Shown here: piece by piece, positions 56,801-60,417 of the stretch
Numbering within the stretch: position 1 is the stretch's first letter
Layout: every line of letters starts with the position of its first letter
NCBI GenBank assembly: GCA_037349315.1
Contig: JBAIAC010000001.1
Location: 35,464,001 to 35,528,000 of the forward strand
DNA length: 64,000 nt
Direction of reading: 5' to 3'
Source of the DNA: Chelydra serpentina
Taxonomy: Eukaryota > Chordata > Testudines > Chelydridae
Program-made: the position numbers and the translations under genes
The notes under the pieces: generated by a model
Database searches by the model: none
What the model saw: the letters and a program-made list of their open reading frames with translations, nothing else
Told to the model about the DNA's origin: nothing

Positions 56801-57934
56801 CAAGGGGGTCTTCTGAGCTCAAGCATCAAGCAATTAGAAGAGGCGTGTGTTTAAGTGGTTAGAACACAGGTGACTGGCGGTCAGGACTCCTGGGTTCTGT
56901 TCCTGAGTCTGACATAATGTGTGGTCCCTGGAAGAGACCTTCCCCTCTGAGCCTCAGCTTCCCCATCTATAAAAAGGGGATAATGATACTGGGCCCCCCC
57001 CCACTTAAAATTGCTGTGAGGTCCCCAAGGAAGAGGTGTGGGGATTACCACAGATTCAGAGAGAGGGGCCCTCAGGAGCGCTTGAATACAGATGTATCCC
57101 CAAAGGCATGCTCATCTTCTTGTCTCCAAACTCCCCCTCACCCTCACTGGGGGTTTCTTCTCCCTGGGGGTGAGGGTAATGTTGCCTCTACAGGCTCATG
57201 TGGTTGGTGCTCCTGCTGGTCTTCAATAACCGGACAAACGGAGAAGCAACCAAGCTCCCAGCGGACCTTTACAAGAAGGGATGTCCTTCCCCGTGAGCGA
57301 CCCATGTTTGTCTCCCTCCACACAATGCCTGTGCTATCTCCTCTCACTGGGAAGGAAAGAGAGCAGCAGACATGGAGACTCCTATAGCTGAGGATGGGCG
57401 GGGGACAGATCTAGCCCTGCTGTAACAGAGAGGCAGAATGCAGAGCAACAGAGCACAGCAAAGGACCGTGTCCATGCGGGGTCCTGGGGTCAGGGTACAA
57501 AGAGTCCTTACCTTGAACTGAGCCTTCCCTGGTCTGCTGTTGTTGTTGTTGTGGTTCCTCTCACAGCTGGTCTGGATCGGGCCCCCAGGCACCCCTTCCT
57601 TGCCTGGGCCAGGCTCCCCGTGCCAGTTGGATAGCGTGATTTTCTTAATGGAGCGGGCTAGCGAGTTGCGGTTGAGCTGGTCCTCATCGGTGATGCCCTC
57701 CTCGGTTGGGCTGGTGCTCCGGAACCCGCCTCCAGTGGGCACAGGGCCTGACTGGGCCTGGGCCAAGTACAGGGGGACACACTCATTGAGGTTCTGGCGC
57801 AGGGCACGGTTATCCAGGCCAGCCATGGTGTCTTCAGGGTAGGAGTCCCCAGGGAAGTCCACCGTGCACTTGGGCAGGGAGAGCTTGGTGCTGATGGTGA
57901 AGGGCTGGATCTTCCTTGCCGTGCTGCCGGACAT
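11668..57934 (-). CDS. Spectrin-repeat and beta-spectrin-type PH protein (whole gene span, 34-exon model)
   Basis: Gene extent on the minus strand; exons are listed separately. The joined coding exons total 6,849 nt (about 2,282 residues). Approximate order: residues 1-256 low-complexity N-terminus; 257-540 spectrin repeats with typical helix A and C motifs ([23 protein letters not shown]); 540-654 polar linker; 655-1180 further coiled-coil repeats; 1181-1976 mostly disordered; 1978-2082 PH domain; 2083-2282 polar tail ending FKKFFGKKE. The PH domain has beta-spectrin hallmarks: MEGTLERKH at its start, RTW plus [25 protein letters not shown] and MNQWVSKL with the conserved Trp. Its length is close to the beta-spectrins, but it lacks tandem CH domains and is cut into small exons. 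Likely role, by inference, is a membrane-skeleton scaffold binding phosphoinositides. I do not recognise a named orthologue. A distant relative of beta-spectrin or a CCDC141-like protein are alternatives. Confidence 0.85.
12870..13019 (-). CDS. Exon 33: tail
   Basis: 150 nt, receives one base and exits with one (G|GTATGC). It contains [19 protein letters not shown] and the basic [11 protein letters not shown], a possible basophilic-kinase site (RRSHS). Confidence 0.88.
14154..14320 (-). CDS. Exon 32: tail, tandem acceptor
   Basis: 167 nt, receives two bases and exits with one. Two acceptors six bases apart (CCCAG|ACCCAG|) are both in frame, so the exon may also start at 14326 and add two residues. 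Serine-rich peptide ([17 protein letters not shown]). Confidence 0.85.
14807..14873 (-). CDS. Exon 31: tail after PH
   Basis: 67 nt, receives one base and exits with two (GG|GTGAGT). [16 protein letters not shown], polar. The acceptor is TTTGCCCACAG. Confidence 0.88.
15304..15606. mobile_element. Palindrome-rich MITE
   Basis: About 300 bp bounded by CTTAGGGTACATCTATACT and the inverted AGTGTGGACCAGCCCTTAG. Inside are two strong hairpins: one with arms ATCGATTTATCGCGTC and GACGCGATAAATCGAT (around 15361-15400), one with arms near AACTAAGATA and TATCTTAGTT (around 15514-15573). It is unusually CG-rich. It lies in the intron between exons 30 and 31. Confidence 0.75.
16390..16530. repeat. Interrupted inverted repeat
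   Basis: CATAGACCCTGCTGGTGTGC on one side and GTACACCAGCAGGGTCTATA on the other form an inverted pair about 60 bp apart, with further paired flanks (GCATTAATTG against CAATTCATGC). Probably a MITE remnant in the same intron. Confidence 0.65.
17859..17944 (-). CDS. Exon 30: PH domain C-terminal helix
   Basis: 86 nt, completes a Gln codon and exits with one base (G|GTGAGG). [14 protein letters not shown] then [12 protein letters not shown] gives the DGxEYL strand and the terminal helix with the invariant PH Trp. Confidence 0.94.
18315..18406 (-). CDS. Exon 29: PH domain middle
   Basis: 92 nt, enters phase 0 and exits with two bases (CA|GTGAGT). [18 protein letters not shown] then KKTNCFRL corresponds to the family's PxxLxxAxC and YxKKxxxFxL pattern. 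Confidence 0.93.
19330..19480. repeat. MIR-type SINE remnant
   Basis: GGGGAAACCGAGGCATAAAG then ACTTGCCCAAGGTCATGCAG is the diagnostic MIR core phrase. Intronic. Confidence 0.65.
19622..19708 (-). CDS. Exon 28: PH domain strands 2-3
   Basis: 29 codons, phase 0 to 0, acceptor GATCTATTAG and donor [27 protein letters not shown] then CFYQDRK match the beta-spectrin PH pattern (RxW, then FYxDxK), including basic residues that contact inositol phosphates in that family. Confidence 0.93.
20574..21037. mobile_element. GC-rich hAT element with perfect 8-bp duplication
   Basis: Ends CAGGGCCGGCGC and GCACCGGCTCTG are inverted. The target duplication GTGCTGTT occurs at 20566-20573 and 21038-21045. The interior has degenerate CCGCAGGCGGGG-like repeats and a perfect 15-bp stem (20988-21002 with 21016-21030). 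Intronic, between exons 27 and 28. Confidence 0.88.
21987..22040 (-). CDS. Exon 27: start of the PH domain
   Basis: 18 codons, [18 protein letters not shown], then donor AAG|GTACAG, phase 0. This matches beta-spectrin PH beta-1. The start drawn here (acceptor GAGTTTCAG at 22041-22042) keeps phase with exon 26. A stronger acceptor (CGCCCCCCAG) would extend the exon to 22056, adding KVEFQ, but needs two incoming bases; joined to exon 26 directly it would give an immediate stop. A small unseen exon between 22.1 and 26.7 kb could resolve this. Confidence 0.8.
22263..23396 (+). mobile_element. CR1 LINE, 5'-truncated, reverse transcriptase C-terminus intact to stop
   Basis: Encodes the end of a CR1-type ORF2 with no stop from 22330 to 23301. 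RT motifs [20 protein letters not shown] and FADDTK are present, followed by the thumb region ([18 protein letters not shown]) and terminal [16 protein letters not shown]. The 3' UTR has GGGGGCTGGACTCGATGACC and ends in short repeats of AGAATCTAT, as CR1 does. The element lies antisense in the intron just upstream of exon 27. Endonuclease and upstream domains are missing. Confidence 0.92.
24206..25197. mobile_element. hAT element carrying a nested CR1
   Basis: Ends CAGTGGCATAGCCAG and CTAGCTACGCTACTG are imperfect inverted repeats. The 8-bp target duplication GCATTTGC is exact at 24198-24205 and 25198-25205. GC-rich internal repeats share the phrase GGGCTCTTGGTGGGGCC. A CR1 copy is inserted within it. 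Confidence 0.85.
24618..25030 (-). mobile_element. CR1 LINE 3' fragment nested in a hAT element
   Basis: Minus-strand coding for the last part of CR1 ORF2 ([20 protein letters not shown] to [17 protein letters not shown]) and then a 3' UTR whose plus-strand complement reads CAGGGTTGGAAGGGACCTCA. It belongs to a different subfamily from the copy at 22.3 kb, as the 3' UTR differs. Confidence 0.9.
25241..25653. mobile_element. hAT element, degraded duplication
   Basis: Ends CAGTGGTTCTCAACC and GGTTGAGAGCCATTG are inverted with two mismatches. Flanking octamers GTGTAGAG and GGTTAGAG agree at six of eight. AT-rich interior, no transposase. Confidence 0.75.
25662..26269. mobile_element. hAT element with perfect 8-bp duplication
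   Basis: Ends CAGGGGTGGGCAAACT and AGTTTGCCCACCTCTG are inverted. Target duplication GGTTAGAG at 25654-25661 and 26270-26277. The left copy is also the right flank of the older hAT element at 25241-25653, so the two sit back to back. Confidence 0.9.
26697..28550 (-). CDS. Exon 26: 618-codon disordered exon
   Basis: 1,854 nt open in one frame, acceptor TGTTTCCCAG, donor CAG|GTTAGT, phase 0 to 0. It begins [14 protein letters not shown]. Most of it is rich in Ser, Pro, Gly, Lys and Ala. Islands that look conserved or helical are [39 protein letters not shown] and [16 protein letters not shown]. By position it parallels the variable region between rod and PH domain of long beta-spectrins, but I see no specific similarity. 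The opposite strand carries long shadow frames. Confidence 0.92.
29318..29627. mobile_element. Probable hAT element
   Basis: Begins CAGTGCTACTCAACCTTAT and ends ATAAGGTGGGGAGCCCTG, an imperfect inverted pair around an AT-rich body. Flanking octamers agree only partly, so the insertion is old. Intronic, between exons 25 and 26. Confidence 0.55.
30754..30873 (-). CDS. Exon 25: basic segment
   Basis: 40 codons, phase 0 to 0, acceptor CCCACACTCAG and donor GAG|GTAACG. It contains [12 protein letters not shown] and the cluster [11 protein letters not shown], which could bind acidic lipid or serve as a nuclear-import signal; both are inference. Confidence 0.9.
31396..31809 (-). CDS. Exon 24: Pro/Ser-rich segment
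   Basis: 138 codons, phase 0 to 0, acceptor TGATTCCCAG and donor AGG|GTAGGTGA. Mostly low-complexity Pro, Ser and Glu. A short ordered-looking piece, [17 protein letters not shown], alternates hydrophobic and polar residues and may be a strand or a docking motif. Confidence 0.88.
32085..32295. repeat. MIR-type SINE
   Basis: AGTGCTTTACAGGCATTAAT, then GGGGAAACTGAGGCACAGAG and a terminal CTTTAACCGCTAG show the MIR/CORE pattern. Lies between exons 23 and 24. Confidence 0.65.
32550..32708 (-). CDS. Exon 23: last rod repeat, second half
   Basis: 53 codons, phase 0 to 0, acceptor CTCCCCTTAG and donor [29 protein letters not shown] is a strong helix C with two Trp residues. The rod ends here and polar sequence begins. 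Confidence 0.93.
33189..33366 (-). CDS. Exon 22: last rod repeat, first half
   Basis: 178 nt, takes two bases from exon 21 and exits phase 0 (ACG|GTAAGTGG). It begins [15 protein letters not shown], a helix A with Trp, then [19 protein letters not shown] and HYLSET. Confidence 0.93.
34325..34545 (-). CDS. Exon 21: spectrin-like repeat
   Basis: 221 nt, enters phase 0 and exits with two bases at a near-consensus donor (AT|GTAAGTGG). It encodes [35 protein letters not shown] and [11 protein letters not shown]. Joining to exon 22 forms an Ile codon. Confidence 0.93.
34976..35190. repeat. Degenerate GC-rich tandem repeat
   Basis: Repeated phrases GAGCTGTGCTCTGTGGGGTG and GTGCAGGGGGTGGGGGAGCA recur with variable spacing of about 40-60 bp. 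Intronic, between exons 20 and 21. Confidence 0.75.
35610..35765 (-). CDS. Exon 20: coiled coil
   Basis: 52 codons, phase 0 to 0, acceptor TTCTCTCTCCCAG and donor GAG|GTGAGTCC. Helical throughout, e.g. [18 protein letters not shown] and [12 protein letters not shown]. Confidence 0.92.
36179..36373 (-). CDS. Exon 19: coiled coil
   Basis: 65 codons, phase 0 to 0, acceptor GTTTGCTTTAG and donor CTG|GTAAGG. A nearby GCCAG would be out of frame. The heptad-rich end includes [19 protein letters not shown]. Confidence 0.9.
36733..36856 (-). CDS. Exon 18: repeat helix C and next helix A
   Basis: 124 nt, completes a Lys codon with exon 17 and exits phase 0 (CGG|GTGAGG). It encodes [19 protein letters not shown] and [16 protein letters not shown]. 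Confidence 0.9.
37227..37483 (-). CDS. Exon 17: spectrin-like repeat
   Basis: 257 nt, enters phase 0 after acceptor CTCTTCCTGCAG and exits with two bases (AA|GTGAGTCC). Helix A reads [16 protein letters not shown]. The following [19 protein letters not shown] and [14 protein letters not shown] give helices B and C. Confidence 0.92.
38150..38287 (-). CDS. Exon 16: spectrin-like repeat
   Basis: 46 codons, phase 0 to 0, acceptor TGTCCCGTAG and donor [29 protein letters not shown] is a clear helix C with its Trp. Confidence 0.9.
38658..38807 (-). CDS. Exon 15: spectrin-like repeat
   Basis: 50 codons, phase 0 to 0. [19 protein letters not shown] is a helix A with the conserved Trp, followed by [15 protein letters not shown] and ending at CTG|GTGAGCACC. 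Confidence 0.9.
38957..39047 (-). CDS. Exon 14: linker into second rod
   Basis: 91 nt, receives two bases and exits phase 0 (GCG|GTAACG). It begins [11 protein letters not shown] and ends with a helical [13 protein letters not shown], reopening the coiled coil. Confidence 0.85.
39092..39189. mobile_element. Short hairpin insertion with 11-bp target duplication
   Basis: TCTCCTACCAC is duplicated at 39081-39091 and 39190-39200. Between the copies are arms at about 39091-39118 and 39139-39166 that are exact reverse complements over 28 bp, with a 20-bp spacer, then the phrase GACACAGACTAACACGGCTG. The same sequence family forms the large inverted repeat at 48.6-49.6 kb. It sits 44 bp upstream of the exon 14 acceptor. 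Confidence 0.85.
39539..39648 (-). CDS. Exon 13: polar linker with competing donors
   Basis: 110 nt, enters phase 0. The model uses donor GAG|GTACTG, because exon 14 needs two bases. A better-looking donor seven bases earlier (ACA|GTAAGAGG) would shift the frame. Peptide rich in Gly, Ser and Pro. Confidence 0.75.
40378..40525 (-). CDS. Exon 12: polar linker
   Basis: 148 nt, taking two bases from exon 11 and exiting phase 0 at a near-consensus donor (GCG|GTGAGTATG). The sequence is rich in Gly, Ser, Glu and Arg and lacks heptads, so the rod is probably interrupted here. Confidence 0.85.
40830..40945. repeat. MIR-type SINE remnant
   Basis: CACCGAGGCACAGAGCAGG, GGGCCACACAATGAGTCAAG and AATAGAACCCAGGAGTCCTG are the MIR core and tail phrases. 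Intronic. Confidence 0.6.
41099..41214 (-). CDS. Exon 11: repeat helix B/C
   Basis: 116 nt, enters phase 0 and exits with two bases (AG|GTACAGC). It encodes [17 protein letters not shown] and the helix-C-like [14 protein letters not shown] with a conserved Trp. Confidence 0.88.
41708..41794 (-). CDS. Exon 10
   Basis: 29 codons, phase 0 to 0, acceptor TTCTTCTTGCAG and donor ATG|GTAAGT. Polar, helix B-like end ([11 protein letters not shown]). Confidence 0.85.
42683..42797 (-). CDS. Exon 9: repeat helix C and next helix A
   Basis: 115 nt, taking two bases from exon 8 (Met codon split) and exiting phase 0. The peptide [20 protein letters not shown] is a clear helix [19 protein letters not shown] is the next helix A. 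Confidence 0.92.
42888..43092. mobile_element. hAT MITE with perfect 8-bp duplication
   Basis: Ends CAATGTTCCCTCTAA and TTAGAGGGAACAGTG differ at one pair. Target duplication GTCATGTG at 42880-42887 and 43093-43100. The interior has TTTTTGACAGGC repeats and a CGCG-rich tract (GTGTGCGCGCGCACACGCGC). Lies between exons 9 and 8. Confidence 0.9.
43180..43298 (-). CDS. Exon 8: repeat helix B/C
   Basis: 119 nt, enters phase 0 and exits with two bases (AT|GTGAGT). It encodes [19 protein letters not shown] and the helix-C start ARRKHLNK, typical of spectrin repeats. Confidence 0.9.
43415..44040 (+). mobile_element. Old CR1/L3-like LINE 3' region
   Basis: Starts in decayed C-terminal coding sequence (AACAAGTTTAGGGTTGAAAT) and continues through a 3' UTR with GAGAATTCTTTCCCAGGTGT, GCCTTCCTCTGCAGCATGGG and AGATCATGATGGTCCCTTC, the usual end of this LINE group. 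Intronic, between exons 8 and 7. Confidence 0.75.
44434..44517 (-). CDS. Exon 7: repeat helix A/B
   Basis: 28 codons, phase 0 to 0, acceptor ACCTGTCCCAG and donor CAG|GTGAGAG. The peptide [18 protein letters not shown] continues the repeat opened in exon 6. Confidence 0.9.
44600..44770. repeat. MIR-type SINE
   Basis: GCACTCCTGGGTTCCTCTG, TTGGGCAAGTCCCTTCCCC, GTGCCTCAGTTTCCCCCTT and TGTAATGGGGATAA are MIR core phrases in the reverse orientation. Intronic. Confidence 0.7.
45144..45335 (-). CDS. Exon 6: spectrin repeat helix C and next helix A
   Basis: 64 codons, phase 0 to 0. It contains the helix-C-like [16 protein letters not shown] and then a classical helix [16 protein letters not shown], marking the boundary between two repeats. 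The donor is AAG|GTATGG. Confidence 0.92.
45566..45697 (-). CDS. Exon 5: spectrin-like repeat, first part
   Basis: 44 codons, phase 0 to 0, acceptor TGTGTTCCAG and donor CAG|GTATGG. It starts [15 protein letters not shown], a helix-A pattern with the conserved Trp, and continues with heptad-like [19 protein letters not shown]. Confidence 0.9.
46745..46899 (-). CDS. Exon 4: linker before the first repeat
   Basis: 155 nt with acceptor TAGGTTTCAG and donor CAG|GTAGAG. It enters with one borrowed base and exits phase 0. It encodes a polar stretch ending [17 protein letters not shown], which leads into the first spectrin-like helix in exon 5. Confidence 0.72.
47165..47486. repeat. 322-bp duplicated segment, copy 1
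   Basis: Nearly identical and equal in length to 48932-49253. It differs by scattered substitutions and by a 25-bp segment (47369-47393) that is inverted between the copies. Confidence 0.92.
47540..48530 (-). mobile_element. Decayed LINE reverse transcriptase region
   Basis: Minus-strand pieces in shifting frames resemble the CR1/L2-clade RT: a corrupted PQGS box and FADDTK region (here [19 protein letters not shown]), [20 protein letters not shown], and a C-terminal [11 protein letters not shown]. Several stops and frameshifts; inactive. Confidence 0.75.
48575..49640. repeat. Large inverted repeat with inserted loop
   Basis: Arm 48575-48931 and arm 49261-49613 are close reverse complements (for example CTTGTGGCACCTTAGAGACT against GTCTCTAAGGTGCCACAAGT), about 350 bp each. 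Both belong to a high-copy turtle-type repeat. The loop is copy 2 of a 322-bp segment found 1.8 kb to the left. The right arm continues to GGCTGCTACTCTGAAACC. It lies in the intron between exons 4 and 3. Confidence 0.9.
48932..49253. repeat. 322-bp duplicated segment, copy 2 (loop of inverted repeat)
   Basis: Direct copy of 47165-47486 placed between the two inverted arms. Contains the flipped 25-bp segment at 49136-49160. Confidence 0.92.
52169..52250 (-). CDS. Exon 3 (candidate)
   Basis: 82 nt between a strong acceptor (TCTTCCCTTCCCAG) and donor CTG|GTACAAGT. Only phase 0 is open, and it exits with one base. That is exactly the shift needed to join phase-0 exon 1 (or 2) to exon 4, which must receive one base. 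This phase bridge is its main support. Confidence 0.45.
52331..52363. repeat. Perfect 13-bp hairpin
   Basis: TTGGGGAGACCCT and its exact reverse complement surround a 7-nt loop, 81 bp upstream of candidate exon 3. Next to it GGGGGAGGGCGG is duplicated. Confidence 0.8.
52418..52555 (-). other. Exon-like segment not placed in the model
   Basis: 138 nt after a strong acceptor (ATCTCTCTTTCCAG) with donor CCG|GTAACT. One frame is open and Cys/Lys-rich, but it needs two incoming and leaves two outgoing bases, which fits neither exon 1 nor exon 4. It could be alternative or chance. Confidence 0.2.
53348..53455 (-). CDS. Exon 2 (candidate)
   Basis: 36 codons in phase 0 between a good acceptor (TTCTCCACCTCTAG) and donor ATG|GTACGT. 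It encodes a charged peptide beginning [13 protein letters not shown]. It fits exon 1 but could be skipped without breaking frame. No homology is recognised; support is splice sites and phase only. Confidence 0.42.
54175..54365. repeat. MIR-type SINE
   Basis: CTCAAAGCACTCTGCAAACA, TTAGCCCCATTTTACACACA, ACTTGCCCCAGGGTACACAA and CTGCTCTAACCAATAGACAA show the whole MIR order. Intronic, between exons 2 and 1. Confidence 0.72.
56840..56990. repeat. MIR-type SINE, tRNA-like head
   Basis: TGTTTAAGTGGTTAGAACAC, GGACTCCTGGGTTCTGTTCC (B-box-like) and CCCATCTATAAAAAGGGGA are MIR phrases. Intronic. Confidence 0.7.
57512..57934 (-). CDS. Exon 1: start and N-terminus
   Basis: 141 codons from ATG at 57934 (context GAGGATGTCC) to donor AAG|GTAAGG, leaving phase 0. 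It begins [17 protein letters not shown] and is polar and disordered-looking. Near the end, a TTG-type triplet run encodes four asparagines (HNNNNS). The frame stays open upstream to 58081, but the preceding sequence looks like 5' UTR. A start further upstream is possible but less likely. Confidence 0.75.
57538..57555. repeat. TTG triplet run inside exon 1
   Basis: Five to six TTG units, read as CAA/AAC on the coding strand, give the Asn run near the end of exon 1. A candidate length polymorphism. Confidence 0.8.
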
Positions 57935-58711
57935 CCTCCCCCAAACATTGGCCTTGTAGAGTCCCCAAGAGATTGTGAGGGATATCACAACCAAACTCCC
58001 CACCCACTGCTGCCAAAGGAGAGGCGAGGCAGAGAAGGATCCAGCCAGCAGCCTGCAAACCTCGAGGCAAGGAAACAACACAGGATTTCAGCTGAACTCC
58101 GCCTCCAGAAACAGAGATGGAGAAGCCCCAGTTGGTGCCGTCTAGTCCGTCCCCCAGGGCCCAGGGCCAGATCACTCCCTAGGCCTCTGTCCAGCCTCCT
58201 TTGAAATGGCCCAAAACGTGGGTCTTCCAACCGTTCCGAAGGGTGAAAGTCACAAAATAACCATCTCAGGCCCCTTGGGGGGTGAGGGGGGAGAGAGCCA
58301 AGGGGAGGGATTCCCTTCCAGAGGGGCTGTCAGAAAACAGGAGTGGGAGAGCGGGAGAGAAGAAGGGAGGTGAGGGGGGGAATGGATCCCATCTTCAGAC
58401 CAAGATGACGAAAATGATCTTCCCAGGAAAAGGCTGGTGGAAATGGGGCAGCTCTGCAGAGCTGAGATGGGGAGTGATGAGTCTGCTCCCAAGGGGCTGA
58501 CCTGGCTCCTGCAGGGTGTTGCGAGACCTTCCCCCACACCCAGGCTGGCTGCTGGGGTCTCTCTTCCCCCCTCGGTGGGCTCCGTGTACTCCTCCGGGCT
58601 GGACAGAGCAGACGCAGGATGCTCTCCTCTGCTGGCAGGCTGCTCTCCCCCTCCCTGGCTGGGTGCACGGCGCTGTCCCCCTAGCGCCGGAGTGGGGGGA
58701 GGCTCGAGGTC

Positions 58712-58900
58712 TCAGTCGTCCGCCTTCTTGCGCAGGTTGAGGATGCAGAGCAGGCAGGTGAGCACCGCCTCGCGGGACTCCCGAGAGCACAGGCGAGCCC
58801 CCAAGCGCCGGAGCAGCGGCAGGAGGCGCTTGCGAGCCAGGAGCAGCAGGCGGACGAGGAGGGTGCGCAGCAGCGGCAGCAGGAGCAGCGGGGCGGGCAT
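58712..58900 (-). CDS. MYMX: Myomixer (myomerger/minion), muscle fusion micropeptide
   Basis: A 62-codon frame from ATG (58900) to TGA (58712). Residues 4-22 are a leucine-rich hydrophobic helix broken by single arginines, followed by a basic stretch ([16 protein letters not shown]) and a second hydrophobic helix. Residues 45-51 (AVLTCLL) fit the AxLyCxL motif described for vertebrate myomixers. From family knowledge, myomixer is a small plasma-membrane protein made in differentiating myoblasts that drives hemifusion-to-pore completion together with myomaker. Mammalian forms are 84 residues, so this copy has a shorter C-terminal tail. The start is supported by an adenine at -3 and by a strong acceptor (CTGCCCCGCAG) 27 nt upstream of the ATG, implying a non-coding leader exon. 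The gene lies on the same strand as, and 777 bp ahead of, the spectrin/PH gene. Recognised by sequence pattern; no search was run. Confidence 0.9.
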   Translation of the reverse strand: MPAPLLLLPLLRTLLVRLLLLARKRLLPLLRRLGARLCSRESREAVLTCLLCILNLRKKADD

Positions 58901-58927
58901 GCTGCGCTCAGGGCGCCGGGCCGGGCT
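58901..58927 (-). other. MYMX: MYMX 5' UTR part of the coding exon, with splice acceptor
   Basis: The exon appears to begin at 58927, directly after a pyrimidine-rich acceptor ending CCCCGCAG (58928-58929 are the AG). This leaves a 27-nt untranslated leader before the ATG. A donor-like GTGAGC at 59101-59106 upstream would give a compact intron of 179 nt. Confidence 0.6.
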
Positions 58928-59106
58928 CTGCGGGGCAGACGCACAGTGGGGTCAGCAGCCCGGGCGGGCGGTGCATCCTGCCAGCCCGCAGCGGGGATCC
59001 AGCCTCGCCGTCCCCCTCTCTCGGCCCGGCTCCCTCTCCCCCGCGCGGGCCCAGCCCGTCCGGCAGGCAATTCCTAAGCATGAGGTCATGCGGCTCCCGA
59101 GCTCAC

Positions 59107-59200
59107 TTCCAGCCCCGCTCCCCGGGGCTGTAGCGGGGGCCCGGGGCGCTGCCCGCACAGCAACCCGCCGCGCAGCGGGGGCAGGAATCCCAGCTGCCGC
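59107..59200 (-). promoter_or_regulatory. MYMX: Candidate MYMX leader exon and promoter with E-box
   Basis: Upstream of MYMX a good donor (GAA|GTGAGC, GT at 59105-59106) closes a possible leader exon starting at 59107. A CAGCTG E-box, the core preferred by MyoD/myogenin, lies at 59191-59196 in GC-rich, TATA-less DNA. MYMX is a known target of myogenic bHLH factors. The exact transcription start cannot be read from sequence. Confidence 0.35.
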
Positions 59201-59999
59201 CCGCGCGCCGCCCTACCCCGCGGCTCTCTGCTGCCCCCTGGCGCAGCGCGCGGATTGGGGGGGGAGGCACATCATCATCTCCGAATGTGCCCGGCGTTGT
59301 CCAGGCAACCGAGCGCCGGAGGCGATGATGCAATTGAATTCCACCGGGATGGGCGGCGGAGCGGCCCTCGGCAAGGAAACTTCTCCGGGCGCCATGGCAA
59401 CGGGGAACACTGCGGGGGGAAGGGGGGCGCTGCCGGGCCAGTCCTCCGGCTCCCGTCCCTCTGCAGGGACAGGACCAGGACGAGGACCACCGCCTCTGCT
59501 GGCCCCTTGCCCCAGCCCGCCGCCCTCCCGCAGTCTGTCCCTGGCTCCTTGGCAGCAGCAGGAGCACCCCAGCAGGGCTCAGCCTCACCTCTGCAGGGGC
59601 TCAGGTCTTAGCAAGGATCACAGGAGATACTCTGGTCAGGTGCCTGTGTTATATAATAGGGTAGCGAACTCCTGAGCCAGATCTAGGAGGTGGACTCAGA
59701 GCTTTTCTGCTGTGAGTCATAGACCCCATACTACCAGCCGCTCATGGGACATCTTTAGGTCTAGGGGTAGGTGCCTGGGCTCTTACAGCAAGAGGAGGGG
59801 AGTTCTATGCTTGCTGCCCCAGTGGAATTCCCCATGGCCACAGCATGCAGCACAGTGGCACAGGTGACAATAGATTTTCTAATACAATGCACAGGGAAAT
59901 CTGTCCCAGGGGACTAGGAAAAGCTACCTAGTAGGAATGGATCTTTGTCCATCCATCTGATATATTTCTGTGGCCTCCATAACCATAGGATTTGAGCAC

Positions 60000-60170
60000 T
60001 TCACAATCTTTAGTGTGTTGATCCTTACAACACCTTGTGAGGCAGAGCTGTCATCCCCACATTATAAATGGGGGACAGAGAGACTAAGGTTGAAGATCAC
60101 ACAGGAAGTCTGTGGGAACTGAACCTATGTCTCCTTAGTCCTTGGCCAGTATCCCAGCCCCTGGACCATC
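60000..60170. repeat. MIR-type SINE
   Basis: GTTGATCCTTACAACACCTT, then TGTCATCCCCACATTATAAA and ATCACACAGGAAGTCTGTGG follow the MIR core order. Confidence 0.7.
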
Positions 60171-60417
60171 CTTCCTGAGGCTGCCTTTAAAAGTGGTCAC
60201 CTGTGACTGAAAGCTGCACATTGGAGGTGCACAGCCTAGGGCAAGTCTCACTATCTGTTATGAATAGCGGGGAACATGCCAGCTTAGTAAAGCACCCTCT
60301 GTATTTATGAATCGGGATACATGGTAGTGCCTGCCCAAGAGAAGCTGGAGGATCCAAACCTATACCACCAGCAAGAGGAGCTCAGCTAACAGTAGCTCTG
60401 CCTTGGACTGTGTGTAT

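Larger units (their letters stand above)
58680..59600. promoter_or_regulatory. CpG island over MYMX
   Basis: About 0.9 kb of GC-rich sequence with frequent CG dinucleotides covers the MYMX coding exon and its upstream flank, in contrast to CG-poor neighbours. The high GC also creates a 412-codon shadow frame on the plus strand (58437-59675) with no recognisable protein character. Confidence 0.65.

Noticed and set aside
58437..59675. 412-codon plus-strand frame across MYMX
   Set aside because: It is antisense to MYMX in a CpG island where stops are rare; composition is Ala/Arg/Pro/Ser with no domain, and no splice or promoter evidence supports it.
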